From Bacillota bacterium (GTDB lineage: Bacteria; Bacillota; Bacilli; Paenibacillales; Paenibacillaceae): a stretch of DNA of 64,000 nucleotides. Below are positions 24,896-34,141 of the stretch, piece by piece. Position 1 is the first letter of the stretch, and each line of letters starts with the position of its first letter. The translations under genes were made by a program, and so were the position numbers. The notes beneath the pieces were generated by a model that saw nothing but the letters and a program-made list of their open reading frames with translations, was not told the DNA's origin and did no database searches. Where the stretch lies: positions 77,909-141,908 of the forward strand of contig JAEWPC010000007.1 of NCBI GenBank assembly GCA_023460795.1, given 5' to 3'.

Positions 24896-25722
24896 CCGTG
24901 GGCAAACATAACTTACGCAGCCTGTTCGCGCTGTTCTTCAAATATTCGAACATGAACCTGAAGCTGGCGCTCGAATACAAGCTGAACCGCAGCTTGATCG
25001 CGCTCGCCATCTTCTGCCGGGAAATGATCGGCGTCGTCGTCATGTTCCTCATTCTGCTGCGGTTCCTTCATATCCGAGGATGGGAAATTCACGAGATGCT
25101 GTTCCTGTACAGCTTCTTGTTCCTCTCTTACAGCCTGTTCGTGCTCTTATTCGCGGGGATCCGGGACTTCGATAATATGGTGCACTCGGGGGACTTCGAC
25201 CGGCTTCTTACCCGGCCGCTCGGCCTCATGTACCAGATTATCGCGGCGAGGATCGATTTTACGGCAACGATCGGCCACGGCGTCGTAGGCGTAATCCTGT
25301 TCATGAACACCGCTTTCTCGGTCGGAATCGAATGGAACCTGCAGAATAGCCTGTATTACGTATTAGCGCTGATCGGCGGCACCATCATCCAAGCTTCCCT
25401 CTTCCTGTTGTCCGCTTGCTTCAGCTTCTGGGCGGTCAAGACGGAGAACCTGCGCAATTTAATCTTCTTCAACGCGAGAAGGATCTCCGGCTACCCGCTG
25501 ACCTTCTATCCCGTCTTCATCCAGAAACTGCTTATCTTCGTTATTCCGTTTTCGTTCGTTAACTATTTTCCCGCGCAATATTTCTTGAAGAAAGACGGGT
25601 CTTACTGGGAAGGGTATCTCTACTTGACGCCCGTCGTAGGCGCGCTGTTATTCATCCTCGTGTTCCTGCTATGGAGGCTTGGCGTACGCAGCTATACGAG
25701 CACGGGAAATTCCGTCTACTAA
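24892..25722 (+). CDS. ABC-2 type permease subunit B
   Basis: A 276-residue six-helix permease. The start overlaps the previous stop as ATGA, with GGGGGG just before it. The N-terminus (ALFFKYSNMNLKLALEYKLN) matches the partner family of subunit A. An upstream in-frame extension overlaps permease A and is rejected. Together the three genes form an exporter, and no binding protein is present. Confidence 0.85.
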   Translation: MTVGKHNLRSLFALFFKYSNMNLKLALEYKLNRSLIALAIFCREMIGVVVMFLILLRFLHIRGWEIHEMLFLYSFLFLSYSLFVLLFAGIRDFDNMVHSGDFDRLLTRPLGLMYQIIAARIDFTATIGHGVVGVILFMNTAFSVGIEWNLQNSLYYVLALIGGTIIQASLFLLSACFSFWAVKTENLRNLIFFNARRISGYPLTFYPVFIQKLLIFVIPFSFVNYFPAQYFLKKDGSYWEGYLYLTPVVGALLFILVFLLWRLGVRSYTSTGNSVY

Positions 25723-25758
25723 TTCAAAAATGAATGGCGAGGAGGGATCGATAAGCAT

Positions 25759-27351
25759 ATGGAATCCGCGGCAACGAGGAAGAGCTACCGCACCGTGATC
25801 GTACTCGGCGTGCTGCTCCTGGCCCTCATCGTCTATCTGACGATTCGATTCGTGAATTTCAGCGAAGTGAAGCTGGCGGCGGGCATCTACGATCGGAAAA
25901 TCACGATCATGAGCACGGCGGACATTCACGGGCATTTGGTCTATGAAGAAGCCAACGGCGGTTACTATACGCTGGATGAGATCAACACCCAGATGGGGCT
26001 GCCTCTGATGAAAGGCATCGTCGACGACATACGCGCAAGCAATCCGGACTCTTTATTACTGGATAGCGGAGATATGTTCCACGGCACGAACGAAGCCAAC
26101 GTGAACGAAGCGGAAGGCATCGTAAAAGCCGTCAACCTGATGGGATTCGACGCGATGGCTCCGGGCAACCACGACTTCGACTACGGTTTCGATCGCTTGC
26201 TCGAGATCAAGTCCGAGCTGAAGTTTCCGATGCTGTCGGCGAATGTGAGCTATAAGGGAGAACCGGTGTTTCAGCCGTACCTCATCAAGGAGGTCGGCGG
26301 ATTAAAGATCGGGCTGTTCGGGCTCACGGTACCGGATTCGCTGTCTAACATGAACGTGTTCGGTCCGTCGGACGTCAGCTTCGGTGACCCCGTCACCGCA
26401 GCCCAATCGACGGTCGCCGCTTTGCAGGCGGAGCAGGTGAACGCCATCATTCTCGTGTCCCACTTGGGAGACGACAGAGACAAGGAACTCGTGAAGCAAG
26501 TCGGCGGAATCGATCTCGTATTAAGCGGCCATCACCATTGGCTCTACAAGAAGGCGGATCGAATCGGCGACACTTACGTGGTCGAGGCGGGCTCTTACAG
26601 CACGCATGTGGGTCAAGCGGACCTCTATTTCCAAGACGGCAAAGTCGTCGATCTGTCTTGGACGCTTCACCAGTCGCAGGACCGCTCTAAGGAGAACCCC
26701 GAGATGGCGGCGATCGCGGACGAATATTACGCCATTGCTTTCGAGAAAGGGAAGAGAGTCGTCGGAAGAACGGACGTCGTTCTGGACGGCGTAAGGTCGC
26801 ACGTGCGGTCGCAGGAGACGAATCTGGCGGATCTGCTTACGGACGCCATGCGGGAGAAGGGGGACGCCGATCTCGCGCTATTGAACGGCGGCTCCATTCG
26901 CGAGAGCATCCCGATAGGCGAAATTAGGCTGTACGACGTAAGCAAGCCGCTGCCGTTCGTCAACTCGCTCATGACGGTGGAGGTCAAGGGCGACCGAATC
27001 TATGAAGCGATCGAGCGGGGGCTGCGAGGCTGGCCGAACGGTTCGAGCAACGGCGGATTCCTGCAGGTATCCGGCATCTCCTATACGTTCGACGGCTCCA
27101 AGCCTGCCGGCAAGAGGCTGGTCAGCGTTACGAAGGACGGCAAACCGCTCGACAAGGACAAGCTGTACAAGCTCGCGACCAACGATTATCTCGTCTATGG
27201 CGGCGACAATTACGAGGAGTTCAAAGACGCGAAGCAGTTGTACAAAGGCGACTTGCTGAGCACGGTGCTCGCCGACTATATCGAAAGCAAAGGCGAAGTG
27301 AAAGGCCAGATAGACGGCCGGATTACGGTGATCAACGAAAGATACAAATAA
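25759..27351 (+). CDS. Membrane-anchored 5'-nucleotidase-like metallophosphatase
   Basis: This 530-residue protein has one N-terminal helix (about 12-33) as anchor. A calcineurin-like domain (about 45-290) follows with metal motifs TADIHGH, LDSGDMFHG, PGNHDFDYG, SHLGDD and SGHHHW. The 5'-nucleotidase C-terminal domain (about 330-500) has LLNGGSIRE, PFVNSLMTVEVKG and NDYLVYGGDNYEEF. It should remove phosphate from nucleotides or similar compounds outside the cell. Within an export cluster it could unmask a phosphorylated product or salvage nucleotides; this is inference. Confidence 0.88.
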   Translation: MESAATRKSYRTVIVLGVLLLALIVYLTIRFVNFSEVKLAAGIYDRKITIMSTADIHGHLVYEEANGGYYTLDEINTQMGLPLMKGIVDDIRASNPDSLLLDSGDMFHGTNEANVNEAEGIVKAVNLMGFDAMAPGNHDFDYGFDRLLEIKSELKFPMLSANVSYKGEPVFQPYLIKEVGGLKIGLFGLTVPDSLSNMNVFGPSDVSFGDPVTAAQSTVAALQAEQVNAIILVSHLGDDRDKELVKQVGGIDLVLSGHHHWLYKKADRIGDTYVVEAGSYSTHVGQADLYFQDGKVVDLSWTLHQSQDRSKENPEMAAIADEYYAIAFEKGKRVVGRTDVVLDGVRSHVRSQETNLADLLTDAMREKGDADLALLNGGSIRESIPIGEIRLYDVSKPLPFVNSLMTVEVKGDRIYEAIERGLRGWPNGSSNGGFLQVSGISYTFDGSKPAGKRLVSVTKDGKPLDKDKLYKLATNDYLVYGGDNYEEFKDAKQLYKGDLLSTVLADYIESKGEVKGQIDGRITVINERYK

Positions 27352-27381
27352 ATTCGTACTCGAAGAAAGGTGGCCATTCAC

Positions 27382-27642
27382 ATGACCAAAGAAGAAATCG
27401 AACGCAGAATTTGCGAGATGATCAAGGAACGCGCTCCGATTCCGAGCGATACGATCCGGCTGGACGAGGATTTGAGAGAGAACTATGGCGTCGATTCCTT
27501 GGTGCTTGTCGAGCTGTTAGTAGAGATCGAAATCATGTTCGATATTACGTTCGACAGCAGCTCGCTCACGAACGAATTTTTCTCGACGGCGGGATCGATC
27601 TCCGACTACGTCTTCCAGCGAATGGCGGCCGCCATCCTATGA
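27382..27642 (+). CDS. Acyl carrier protein 2
   Basis: An 86-residue carrier with the phosphopantetheine site YGVDSLVLVE at Ser39 and an acidic second helix (VEIEIMFDITF). The ATG at 27382 is chosen with GAAAGGTGG upstream; a GTG four codons earlier is less likely. It overlaps the BtrH-like gene by 4 bases, so carrier and acyltransferase are probably made together. Two different carriers in one cluster suggest two loaded building blocks. Confidence 0.85.
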   Translation: MTKEEIERRICEMIKERAPIPSDTIRLDEDLRENYGVDSLVLVELLVEIEIMFDITFDSSSLTNEFFSTAGSISDYVFQRMAAAIL

Positions 27643-28802
27643 GCGCCCCGTACGAGATCGGAGCCGCGAAAGCCAAGCGCTCGATTACGGACGTTCCGCG
27701 GTATTTCGCCCCGCATGTCGGAGATTGCTTCGCCAACGCTTACGGCGCCGTCGTCAAGCATATGGGGCTGAACCCGGAACTCGTGCTCGCGGATTATCTC
27801 TGCTTCATGTACGACGAGCAGACGGAGTATATCGGGATTAATTTCCTGGGCAGGCATTCCACCTCCGTGGAATTTACCGAGGAGGAGCTTAACTCCTCGA
27901 TGGAGTTCGCCTACTTGCCCCCTACGACGATCTACCAGGAACAGAGCAAGCCGGAGCTGCTTCCGGAATACAAGGATCGCCTTCAGATCCGGTTGCTGAT
28001 TCAAGACGATTCGGCGATCGCATATAGAAGAACCAAAGAATTGCTGGATGCCGGCAAGCCCGTCATCGCCGTCGTGGATCTGCACGACGTCAGCTACCAT
28101 CGAGCGTTCAAGCGAGAGCACGGCATTCACGCGGTCGTCCTTACCGGTTACGACGAAGAGCAGCAGGTTTATGAGCTGTTCGACAAGTACAGGCTGTCGA
28201 GCAGCGATTTCGACGGAACCTTGCCGATGCAGGAAATCCTGCAAGCCCGCTCGGCGCTTTGCCTGCAGGACAATCCGATCACGGGTCCCTTCAGCCGTCC
28301 CGTGAGAAACTTGTGGATGGAGCTGGAAGCGGGAGAGGAGTTCCGGGTGACCGAGGACCGAATCCGGGCGATTATCCGCCAGAGCAGCCTGCGGATGAAG
28401 GGCTTGCGGCCCGTGCACGGGCACGTATGCGGCTTGGAGCGGTTGGAAGCGTTCCGGCAAGCTCTCCTGCGCAAGAAGGAGCGCGCCTTCGACGAGCTTG
28501 AGGTATATCGATTCCGCACTTATTACAACCGGGCGATGAAGGGGATTAGCAGACAAAGGAAGAGATTCCAAGCGTTCATCCAAGAGGCAAGCGCCTTGAT
28601 CTCGATTCCCGAGGACGTTAGCGCGGAGTTAATCAAGGAGCTGGAGGCTTCCGCCATGAGATGGGATATCGCCGCCAATCTGTCGCTTAAGCTTGGTATT
28701 GCCAGAAAACCGGCGATTCTAGATGAACTAGGCGAGCAGCTTCGACTCATTCTAGTGGCGGAGACGAAAGCCGTCGGATATTTGGATCGATGCGCGGAAT
28801 GA
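27639..28802 (+). CDS. BtrH-like acyltransferase with papain-type N-terminal domain
   Basis: BtrH moves the gamma-Glu-aminobutyryl group from the BtrI carrier to the aminoglycoside in butirosin synthesis. This 387-residue protein has the BtrH N-terminal pattern. Cys30 is in HVGDCFANAYG. A VVDLHDVSYHRAF segment, the likely catalytic His of HAVVLTGYDEE and the acidic YELFDKYR follow. The C-terminal 150 residues are helical. The overlap with carrier 2 fits acyl transfer from that carrier to an amine or alcohol. The assignment rests on motif recall. Confidence 0.65.
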   Translation: MSAPYEIGAAKAKRSITDVPRYFAPHVGDCFANAYGAVVKHMGLNPELVLADYLCFMYDEQTEYIGINFLGRHSTSVEFTEEELNSSMEFAYLPPTTIYQEQSKPELLPEYKDRLQIRLLIQDDSAIAYRRTKELLDAGKPVIAVVDLHDVSYHRAFKREHGIHAVVLTGYDEEQQVYELFDKYRLSSSDFDGTLPMQEILQARSALCLQDNPITGPFSRPVRNLWMELEAGEEFRVTEDRIRAIIRQSSLRMKGLRPVHGHVCGLERLEAFRQALLRKKERAFDELEVYRFRTYYNRAMKGISRQRKRFQAFIQEASALISIPEDVSAELIKELEASAMRWDIAANLSLKLGIARKPAILDELGEQLRLILVAETKAVGYLDRCAE

Positions 28803-28818
28803 AGAGGGAGGGATCGAG

Positions 28819-30351
28819 ATGACCGAGACGAATTCGCCTTGGCGCTTGTTCGAAGCAAGCCGCGACAAGTACCGGGACCATATTCTGCTGATCTATAAGG
28901 ACGAATCGTTCACTTACGACGATATTTACCGGAAGGCTCTCGCGTTCGAGCGGATGCTCGAACCGTTCGAATTCACGATGGGCGGCGTCTTCCTGCCCAA
29001 CTGCACGGAGTTTATTACGGGCATGCTGGCCTTGAATAAGCGCCGGAAGGCGTTCGTCTCCTTGTCCTATCAATTCAAAGGAGACGCGCTGATCGAATTG
29101 CTCGACTATACCGATATCGAGCTGCTCATTACGGACGCCATGGGGCTGGAAGCGATCCGCGAGCATATCGATCGGCTGAACATCCGTATCGTTTTGGCGC
29201 TTCAGGCGGACGGAAGTTTCCAGCTTCACGAGTTTCCGAACAAGGAACGGCGGGAGCTGCCGGGGATCGACGAGAACACGTTCGGCATCTGCTTCACGTC
29301 GGGGTCCACGTCTCGGCCGAAGGGCATCGTGCTCTCGAACGACGCGATCGTCGGCAACGCGCTTGCCGTCGCCGAACACCTGAATTTTACCTCCGAAGAC
29401 CGGACGATCGTTCCGCGTTCGCTCGCTCAGGCCAGTCCGCTGGCGGGGGACGTGCTCATGGCCATTAGCCGGGGAGGCGGCATCATTCTGCTTAACAACG
29501 TGTTCCACCCCGCCATTTTCCTCAAAGCGATTCAAGACTACAAGGCTACCCAGTTCTACATCGTCCGTACGATGCTGCTGCAGACGTTAGAGTATCCGGG
29601 CTTGCGGCAGTACGATGTCAGTTCCTTAAGAAGAGTGCTGATCGGCGGCATGGTGAACTCGCTCCATATTTATCAAGCAGCCGCCAAGCATTTTCCTCAT
29701 GTCCAAGTATACAACGCCTACGGAACGTCGGAAGCGGTCGCCAGAGTAACGTTCGGAGAACACGAGGACGTCACGAACCGGCCTTGCGTGATCGGCAAAC
29801 CGATCAAGGGCTGCGGCGTTCGCGTCCTTCGGGAGGACGGCTCGGAGGCGGACACCGGCGAGACCGGCGAAATTTACATCACCAGCGATTATGTCATGAG
29901 CGGGTATTACAAAGCTCCGGAGTTAACCGCGGACGTGATGACGCCTTGGGGACTTCGGGTCAAAGACGTCGGTTACCGGGATGAGAACGGCTTATATTAC
30001 GTGCTCAGCCGCAACGACGACATGATCATGCAGGGCGGCAGCCGCGCGTATCCGATCGATATCGAAGAGGTGCTGCTGAAGCATCCTTCGGTGAAGGAGA
30101 CGGTCGTCATGGGCATCGAGGACGAGAAGCTCGGACAGAGGATCGTGGCGTTCGTCTGTTTGAAAGAAGGCTCTAGCGCGGACTCGAGAGAGTTGTACAA
30201 GTGGTGCTTCTCGCAGCTGGAGGACCGTAAAGTACCCAAGGAAATCCACCTGGTCGATCAAATTCCGCGGAACGTGATCGGGAAGATCAACAAGAACGAA
30301 GTCAAGGCGCTGTATCGCCATCTGATAACCCAAGAGGAGGCCGTGTTATGA
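28819..30351 (+). CDS. AMP-forming acyl/aminoacyl ligase
   Basis: A 510-residue class I adenylate-forming enzyme. Visible are the P-loop-like CFTSGSTSRPKG, the NAYGTSEAVARV motif, the hinge DVGYRDENGLYYVLSRNDD, and the C-terminal catalytic Lys in RNVIGKINKNE. It should activate a carboxylic acid as the adenylate and load it on one of the two carriers; the acid cannot be read from the sequence. GAGGGAGGGAT precedes the ATG, and the stop overlaps the next start. Confidence 0.88.
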   Translation: MTETNSPWRLFEASRDKYRDHILLIYKDESFTYDDIYRKALAFERMLEPFEFTMGGVFLPNCTEFITGMLALNKRRKAFVSLSYQFKGDALIELLDYTDIELLITDAMGLEAIREHIDRLNIRIVLALQADGSFQLHEFPNKERRELPGIDENTFGICFTSGSTSRPKGIVLSNDAIVGNALAVAEHLNFTSEDRTIVPRSLAQASPLAGDVLMAISRGGGIILLNNVFHPAIFLKAIQDYKATQFYIVRTMLLQTLEYPGLRQYDVSSLRRVLIGGMVNSLHIYQAAAKHFPHVQVYNAYGTSEAVARVTFGEHEDVTNRPCVIGKPIKGCGVRVLREDGSEADTGETGEIYITSDYVMSGYYKAPELTADVMTPWGLRVKDVGYRDENGLYYVLSRNDDMIMQGGSRAYPIDIEEVLLKHPSVKETVVMGIEDEKLGQRIVAFVCLKEGSSADSRELYKWCFSQLEDRKVPKEIHLVDQIPRNVIGKINKNEVKALYRHLITQEEAVL

Positions 30352-31493
30352 ACCGCAACCTATTATCCCCCGAGAGACAGCTCGTATTGATGGCATCGGT
30401 AGAGATCGACGAATCGCAGCGGGAAGCGCTGACGAAGCTGGTGACGTCCCAGATCGAATGGGCGGAAGTCATCTACCAGATGGTGACTCACAGGACGCTC
30501 AACATGCTGTGCTATAACTTGAAAAAGTTCGACTTATTCGACGGATTGGAAGCCGAGCTGAAACGCTTGATGAACATGCAGTGGGAAGTGTACCGCGAAC
30601 GCAACGGTCACTACGCCAGCAAGCTGACGGAAGTGCTGAAGGCGTTCGAGAAGGAGAAGCTCGTGCTCGCGATCCTGAAGGGCAATCTGCTCGTGAACGT
30701 CGTCTACCCGTCGATCGAGACCCGGCTGTTCAACGATCTCGATTTCTTAATGCAATTAGACGACGTAAACGCGGTGACGGCGGCTCTTGAAGGCTTAGGT
30801 TACGTGCAAGGGCACTACGACGCCGCGAAGCACGAGATTACCGAAGCGACCCGCAAGGCGAAGCTCGTCCAACAGATGACGACGCACGAAATTCAGGAGT
30901 TCCTGAAGCTCAGCGACAACCCGTTCGCCCCGCTCGTCGAGATCGACGTGAATCACGATATTCTGTGGAAAGGCAATTGCCCGTACAAAGTGCCCACCCG
31001 TGAACTGATCGCCCGGGCGGTTCCGATCGAAATTCACGGCGCGATCGGCTACAGGCTCGACCACGCGGATAATCTGATCCAATTGTGCTGCCATCTGTAT
31101 AAGGAAGCGGCGCTCATGGTGTGGATTACGAGCCTCAAGGACTTGAAGATTTACAAGTTCGCCGACCTTCACATGTACATTCGCAAATTCGGACAGGAGA
31201 TCGATTGGAACGCGTTCGTGCAGAGAGTCAAGCATTATAACCTGGACAAAATCGTCTATTACAACTTCCACTACATCGCGATGATGTTCGGAGAGTCGGT
31301 GCCGGAGGACGTCGTGCGGCAGCTGCAGCCGGACGATCTCGGCTACTTGGATCACTACGCGATCGAGAACGAAGAGCCGTCGGTATGGGAATTCGACTTC
31401 TTCACCCGGCTGTTCGACGTCAATCGGATCTCGGCGATCGACGAGCGGCAAGTCGCCGGCTTCAGAAGATTCCAGGCCGCCAAGTTCAGCTAG
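30348..31493 (+). CDS. Nucleotidyltransferase-like protein (PF14907 type)
   Basis: The 381-residue protein has the pattern of uncharacterised nucleotidyltransferases found in biosynthetic clusters. A KGNLLVNVVYP segment is followed by RLFNDLDFLM with the two-Asp metal motif (NDLD), and ALEGLGYVQG comes next. It then has a long helical tail. It may attach a nucleotide to a metabolite or protein, but no substrate is established for this group. It overlaps the ligase by 4 bases. Confidence 0.65.
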   Translation: MNRNLLSPERQLVLMASVEIDESQREALTKLVTSQIEWAEVIYQMVTHRTLNMLCYNLKKFDLFDGLEAELKRLMNMQWEVYRERNGHYASKLTEVLKAFEKEKLVLAILKGNLLVNVVYPSIETRLFNDLDFLMQLDDVNAVTAALEGLGYVQGHYDAAKHEITEATRKAKLVQQMTTHEIQEFLKLSDNPFAPLVEIDVNHDILWKGNCPYKVPTRELIARAVPIEIHGAIGYRLDHADNLIQLCCHLYKEAALMVWITSLKDLKIYKFADLHMYIRKFGQEIDWNAFVQRVKHYNLDKIVYYNFHYIAMMFGESVPEDVVRQLQPDDLGYLDHYAIENEEPSVWEFDFFTRLFDVNRISAIDERQVAGFRRFQAAKFS

Positions 31494-31504
31494 GAGACAG
31501 GCCG

Positions 31505-32614
31505 ATGACGAAGCATGGAACGGTAACGCTATTGTGCTCCGGGTTCGGTCTCGGATTGTATGTTCCCGGCTTGCTCGTCGCGAGACGGCTCCAGCGGTTG
31601 GGCGTGCGCGCGGACGTATGCGTGTTCGAGAACGTCCTCCTGCCGGACAAGCTCGAGCAGGTGCTGCGCAGCAAGCAAGCCTGCCATCGCAGCTTTCCGT
31701 TCGCGCAGTTCTCCGCGAAGATGCCGATGGACATGACGAGAACCGTCGACGAAGAGGCGCTTGATGCGTTGCTTGACGGGTGGGCCGCGGAGGGGCGCCG
31801 CGACTTTCTCGTCTTCTCCGGCCACTGGCTGCACGTCGTGAACCGGTATCGGGACAAGGTGTTTCCCGAGACGGTGAATGCGGAGATCGTCTACGTCGAT
31901 TGCGGGCTGCCGCCATCTTGGACGAGCTTAAAGCACTTCGAGCCGGATTATGCCGCTGGCTATCGCGAGACGTGGATTTACGACACGGAGACCATGAAGC
32001 TCTCCGCTCCGATTGCCGTTAACGAAGCGCCGCCTCTTTCCTATCGAGATAGGGAGCATCGGTTCGTCATTCATGGCGGCGGCTGGGGGATGGGCACGTA
32101 TCAGAGCAAAATTCCCGAGCTGCGAGAGAGAGGCATTCCGCTCGACATCGTCGTGTACGAGACGGGAGAAGCGGCCGGCGGCGGGGCGGAGGACCGATAT
32201 TTCATGATGGACCCTTCTTGGTCGCCTTGGCATCGCGACGAGGCAGGCAGTCATATTTTTCCTCCCTTCGGGGAGGTCGTGCAGGGAAAGCCCGTCAGGT
32301 TCGCGCATCGGGATTCCCACCACGAGCTGTTCGATATTACCGGGAAGTCCCGCGGCATTATCGGCAAGCCGGGAGCGGGCACGATGATCGACTCTCTGGC
32401 TTCGGCCACGCCTCTCATTATGTTGGAGCCTTTCGGCGAGCACGAACGGAGGAATACCGAGATGTGGGCAACGCTCGGATTCGGCGTCTCCTACGAGCAA
32501 TGGAAGCAGGCGGATTACTCGCTCGGGATGCTGGAGCGGCTTCACGAGAATCTCATGGCGGCGAGGGGAGCGCACGCGGACTTCGCTGCCCAATATCGGT
32601 CCTATGTCGGATGA
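31505..32614 (+). CDS. GT-B-fold glycosyltransferase-like protein
   Basis: A 369-residue two-Rossmann-domain protein. The N-terminus reads LLCSGFGLGLYVPGLLVARRL, like the acceptor domain of GT-B enzymes. The C-terminal half has IIGKPGAGTMIDSLASATP and MLEPFGEHERRN, like the donor-binding loop of GT1/GT28 proteins. It may glycosylate the product, but the resemblance is structural only. AGGAGA precedes the ATG; upstream in-frame sequence lies in the previous gene. Confidence 0.55.
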   Translation: MTKHGTVTLLCSGFGLGLYVPGLLVARRLQRLGVRADVCVFENVLLPDKLEQVLRSKQACHRSFPFAQFSAKMPMDMTRTVDEEALDALLDGWAAEGRRDFLVFSGHWLHVVNRYRDKVFPETVNAEIVYVDCGLPPSWTSLKHFEPDYAAGYRETWIYDTETMKLSAPIAVNEAPPLSYRDREHRFVIHGGGWGMGTYQSKIPELRERGIPLDIVVYETGEAAGGGAEDRYFMMDPSWSPWHRDEAGSHIFPPFGEVVQGKPVRFAHRDSHHELFDITGKSRGIIGKPGAGTMIDSLASATPLIMLEPFGEHERRNTEMWATLGFGVSYEQWKQADYSLGMLERLHENLMAARGAHADFAAQYRSYVG

Positions 32615-32628
32615 CGAAGGGTGGGTAT

Positions 32629-33324
32629 ATGATACCGAACAAAGGGATCCTCATCGTCTACGAGGGCATAAGCGGTTCGGGCAAAAGCGAAGGCATAGCC
32701 CAACTGACGAAAGATCTCGCCTCCCAGGGCTATCCGGTATCCGTAGCCGAGTGGAATTCCAACCGGTTCATCCGGGGCGTGATCGGCGTGCTGGGCAAGC
32801 TTCGCATGCTGACGCCGTCCGTCTACAGCTTAGGGCAGTGGCTCAGCTTCCTGCTTGATTACTGGTTCTATATGATTCCGAAGCTTAGGAGGAACCGGAT
32901 CGTCATCGCGGACCGGTACGTCTACACGGGAATGACCCGCGACGCCGTCAACGGCGCCGGAGCTAAGGTCAGCCGGCTAGGGCGGTTGCGGGTCAGACAG
33001 CCGGATATGGTCGTCTTCTTCGATACGCCGCCCGAGACGTGCGGCGAGCGCATCCAATCCCGGGGCAAGAGGCTGTTCCATCCCGGAAAGCCTGTTCGTA
33101 TAAGTACGCAGTCGACCGATCGGGATCTGCTATATCTCAGACGGATGCGGGACGAATACGTGCGAATCTTCTCAGACGAGAGCTTGCTGCGGGATACGAC
33201 GGTCTTATTCGTACAGGATTCTTCGCGCAACGCGAACGAGGTCGTGAAAGCCTATATATCGCAAAAGACGGAAGCGGCGGCTTCGCGCCTATTCCAAGCG
33301 GACAACCGCACGAGGGGAGTGTAA
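32629..33324 (+). CDS. Thymidylate-kinase-like P-loop kinase
   Basis: The 231-residue protein has P-loop GISGSGKS (13-20), ADRYVYTGMTRDAV with the DR motif of thymidylate kinases, and VVFFDTPPETCGERI with the lid-region Arg set. The residue after the P-loop Ser is Glu rather than Thr, which is unusual. It could phosphorylate a nucleotide-like or other intermediate. An ATG at 32611 overlapping the previous stop is an alternative; 32629 has AAGGGTGG at good spacing. Confidence 0.72.
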   Translation: MIPNKGILIVYEGISGSGKSEGIAQLTKDLASQGYPVSVAEWNSNRFIRGVIGVLGKLRMLTPSVYSLGQWLSFLLDYWFYMIPKLRRNRIVIADRYVYTGMTRDAVNGAGAKVSRLGRLRVRQPDMVVFFDTPPETCGERIQSRGKRLFHPGKPVRISTQSTDRDLLYLRRMRDEYVRIFSDESLLRDTTVLFVQDSSRNANEVVKAYISQKTEAAASRLFQADNRTRGV

Positions 33325-33328
33325 CGAA

Positions 33329-34141
33329 GTGGATATCATTATTTCCGCAGTCGCGCACCGGTCCGGTTCCACGCTGCTGCAGAGAATCGTCAACAGCCGT
33401 AAGGAGAATTTGATCTGGGGCGAGCACCAGGGCGTCGTTACGAGCTTCCTGGAGATGTACAAGCTGGTTCGCACGTACTCTCTGGACTATCGCAAGGAAC
33501 GGAACGCTTATTTCGACAGCGACGAGAATCCGAACGTATGGACCGCAACGATGACGCCCGAGTTCCCGTTCGTGGAGCGAGCGGTCGTGGAATCCGTCCG
33601 AGCGTTCATGAATGCGCTGTATTCGCAATACCGGGACACCCACGACACGATCGGATTTAAGGAAGTGCGTTACGGGGAGCAGGAGCTGAGGCTGCTGCGC
33701 AAATGTTATCCCGAAGCGGAGTTTCTGCTAGTCGTCCGTAATCCGATTCATACATGGCAGAGCTTGATGAACTGCCGGGGCTGGTATAAGGATGACGTCA
33801 GGACGACGGCTAACAAATGGAATCGCAACGCGGGCGATTACTTGACTATGGCGGACAGCGATCCGAAGTCGCATCTGATCGTATACGAGAATCTCATTCG
33901 CCAGGACGCTGCCACGCTGAATACGATCGAAGCCTGCGCCAAAGTACCGAGGCAGCAAATGCTGGACGTCATGAGTCACAAGGTCGGCAGTACGGCGAAC
34001 GATACGATATCGGACGAGGACCGGAGCATCATTCTCGAAATTTGCGGAGAGCGCATGCGACAGCTGGGTTATCTGACTTCGGACGGGAAGGAGGACCGCC
34101 ATGAGCCATCCTTCGATCGTCTGGCAGTCGTCCAAGATTAA
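33329..34141 (+). CDS. PAPS-dependent sulfotransferase
   Basis: A 270-residue sulfotransferase-family protein. The 5'-phosphosulfate loop reads AHRSGSTLLQR (9-19) and the 3'-phosphate-binding strand reads FLLVVRNPIHTWQSL. These two motifs bind PAPS. It should sulfate a hydroxyl or amine of the product. The GTG start has GAGGGGAG upstream. Its end overlaps the APS kinase by 41 bases, which ties donor supply to transfer. Confidence 0.85.
   Translation: MDIIISAVAHRSGSTLLQRIVNSRKENLIWGEHQGVVTSFLEMYKLVRTYSLDYRKERNAYFDSDENPNVWTATMTPEFPFVERAVVESVRAFMNALYSQYRDTHDTIGFKEVRYGEQELRLLRKCYPEAEFLLVVRNPIHTWQSLMNCRGWYKDDVRTTANKWNRNAGDYLTMADSDPKSHLIVYENLIRQDAATLNTIEACAKVPRQQMLDVMSHKVGSTANDTISDEDRSIILEICGERMRQLGYLTSDGKEDRHEPSFDRLAVVQD

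Noticed and set aside
28819..30351. NRPS adenylation domain
   Set aside because: It is a stand-alone ligase of normal length with no condensation or fused carrier domain; the cluster has no modular NRPS.
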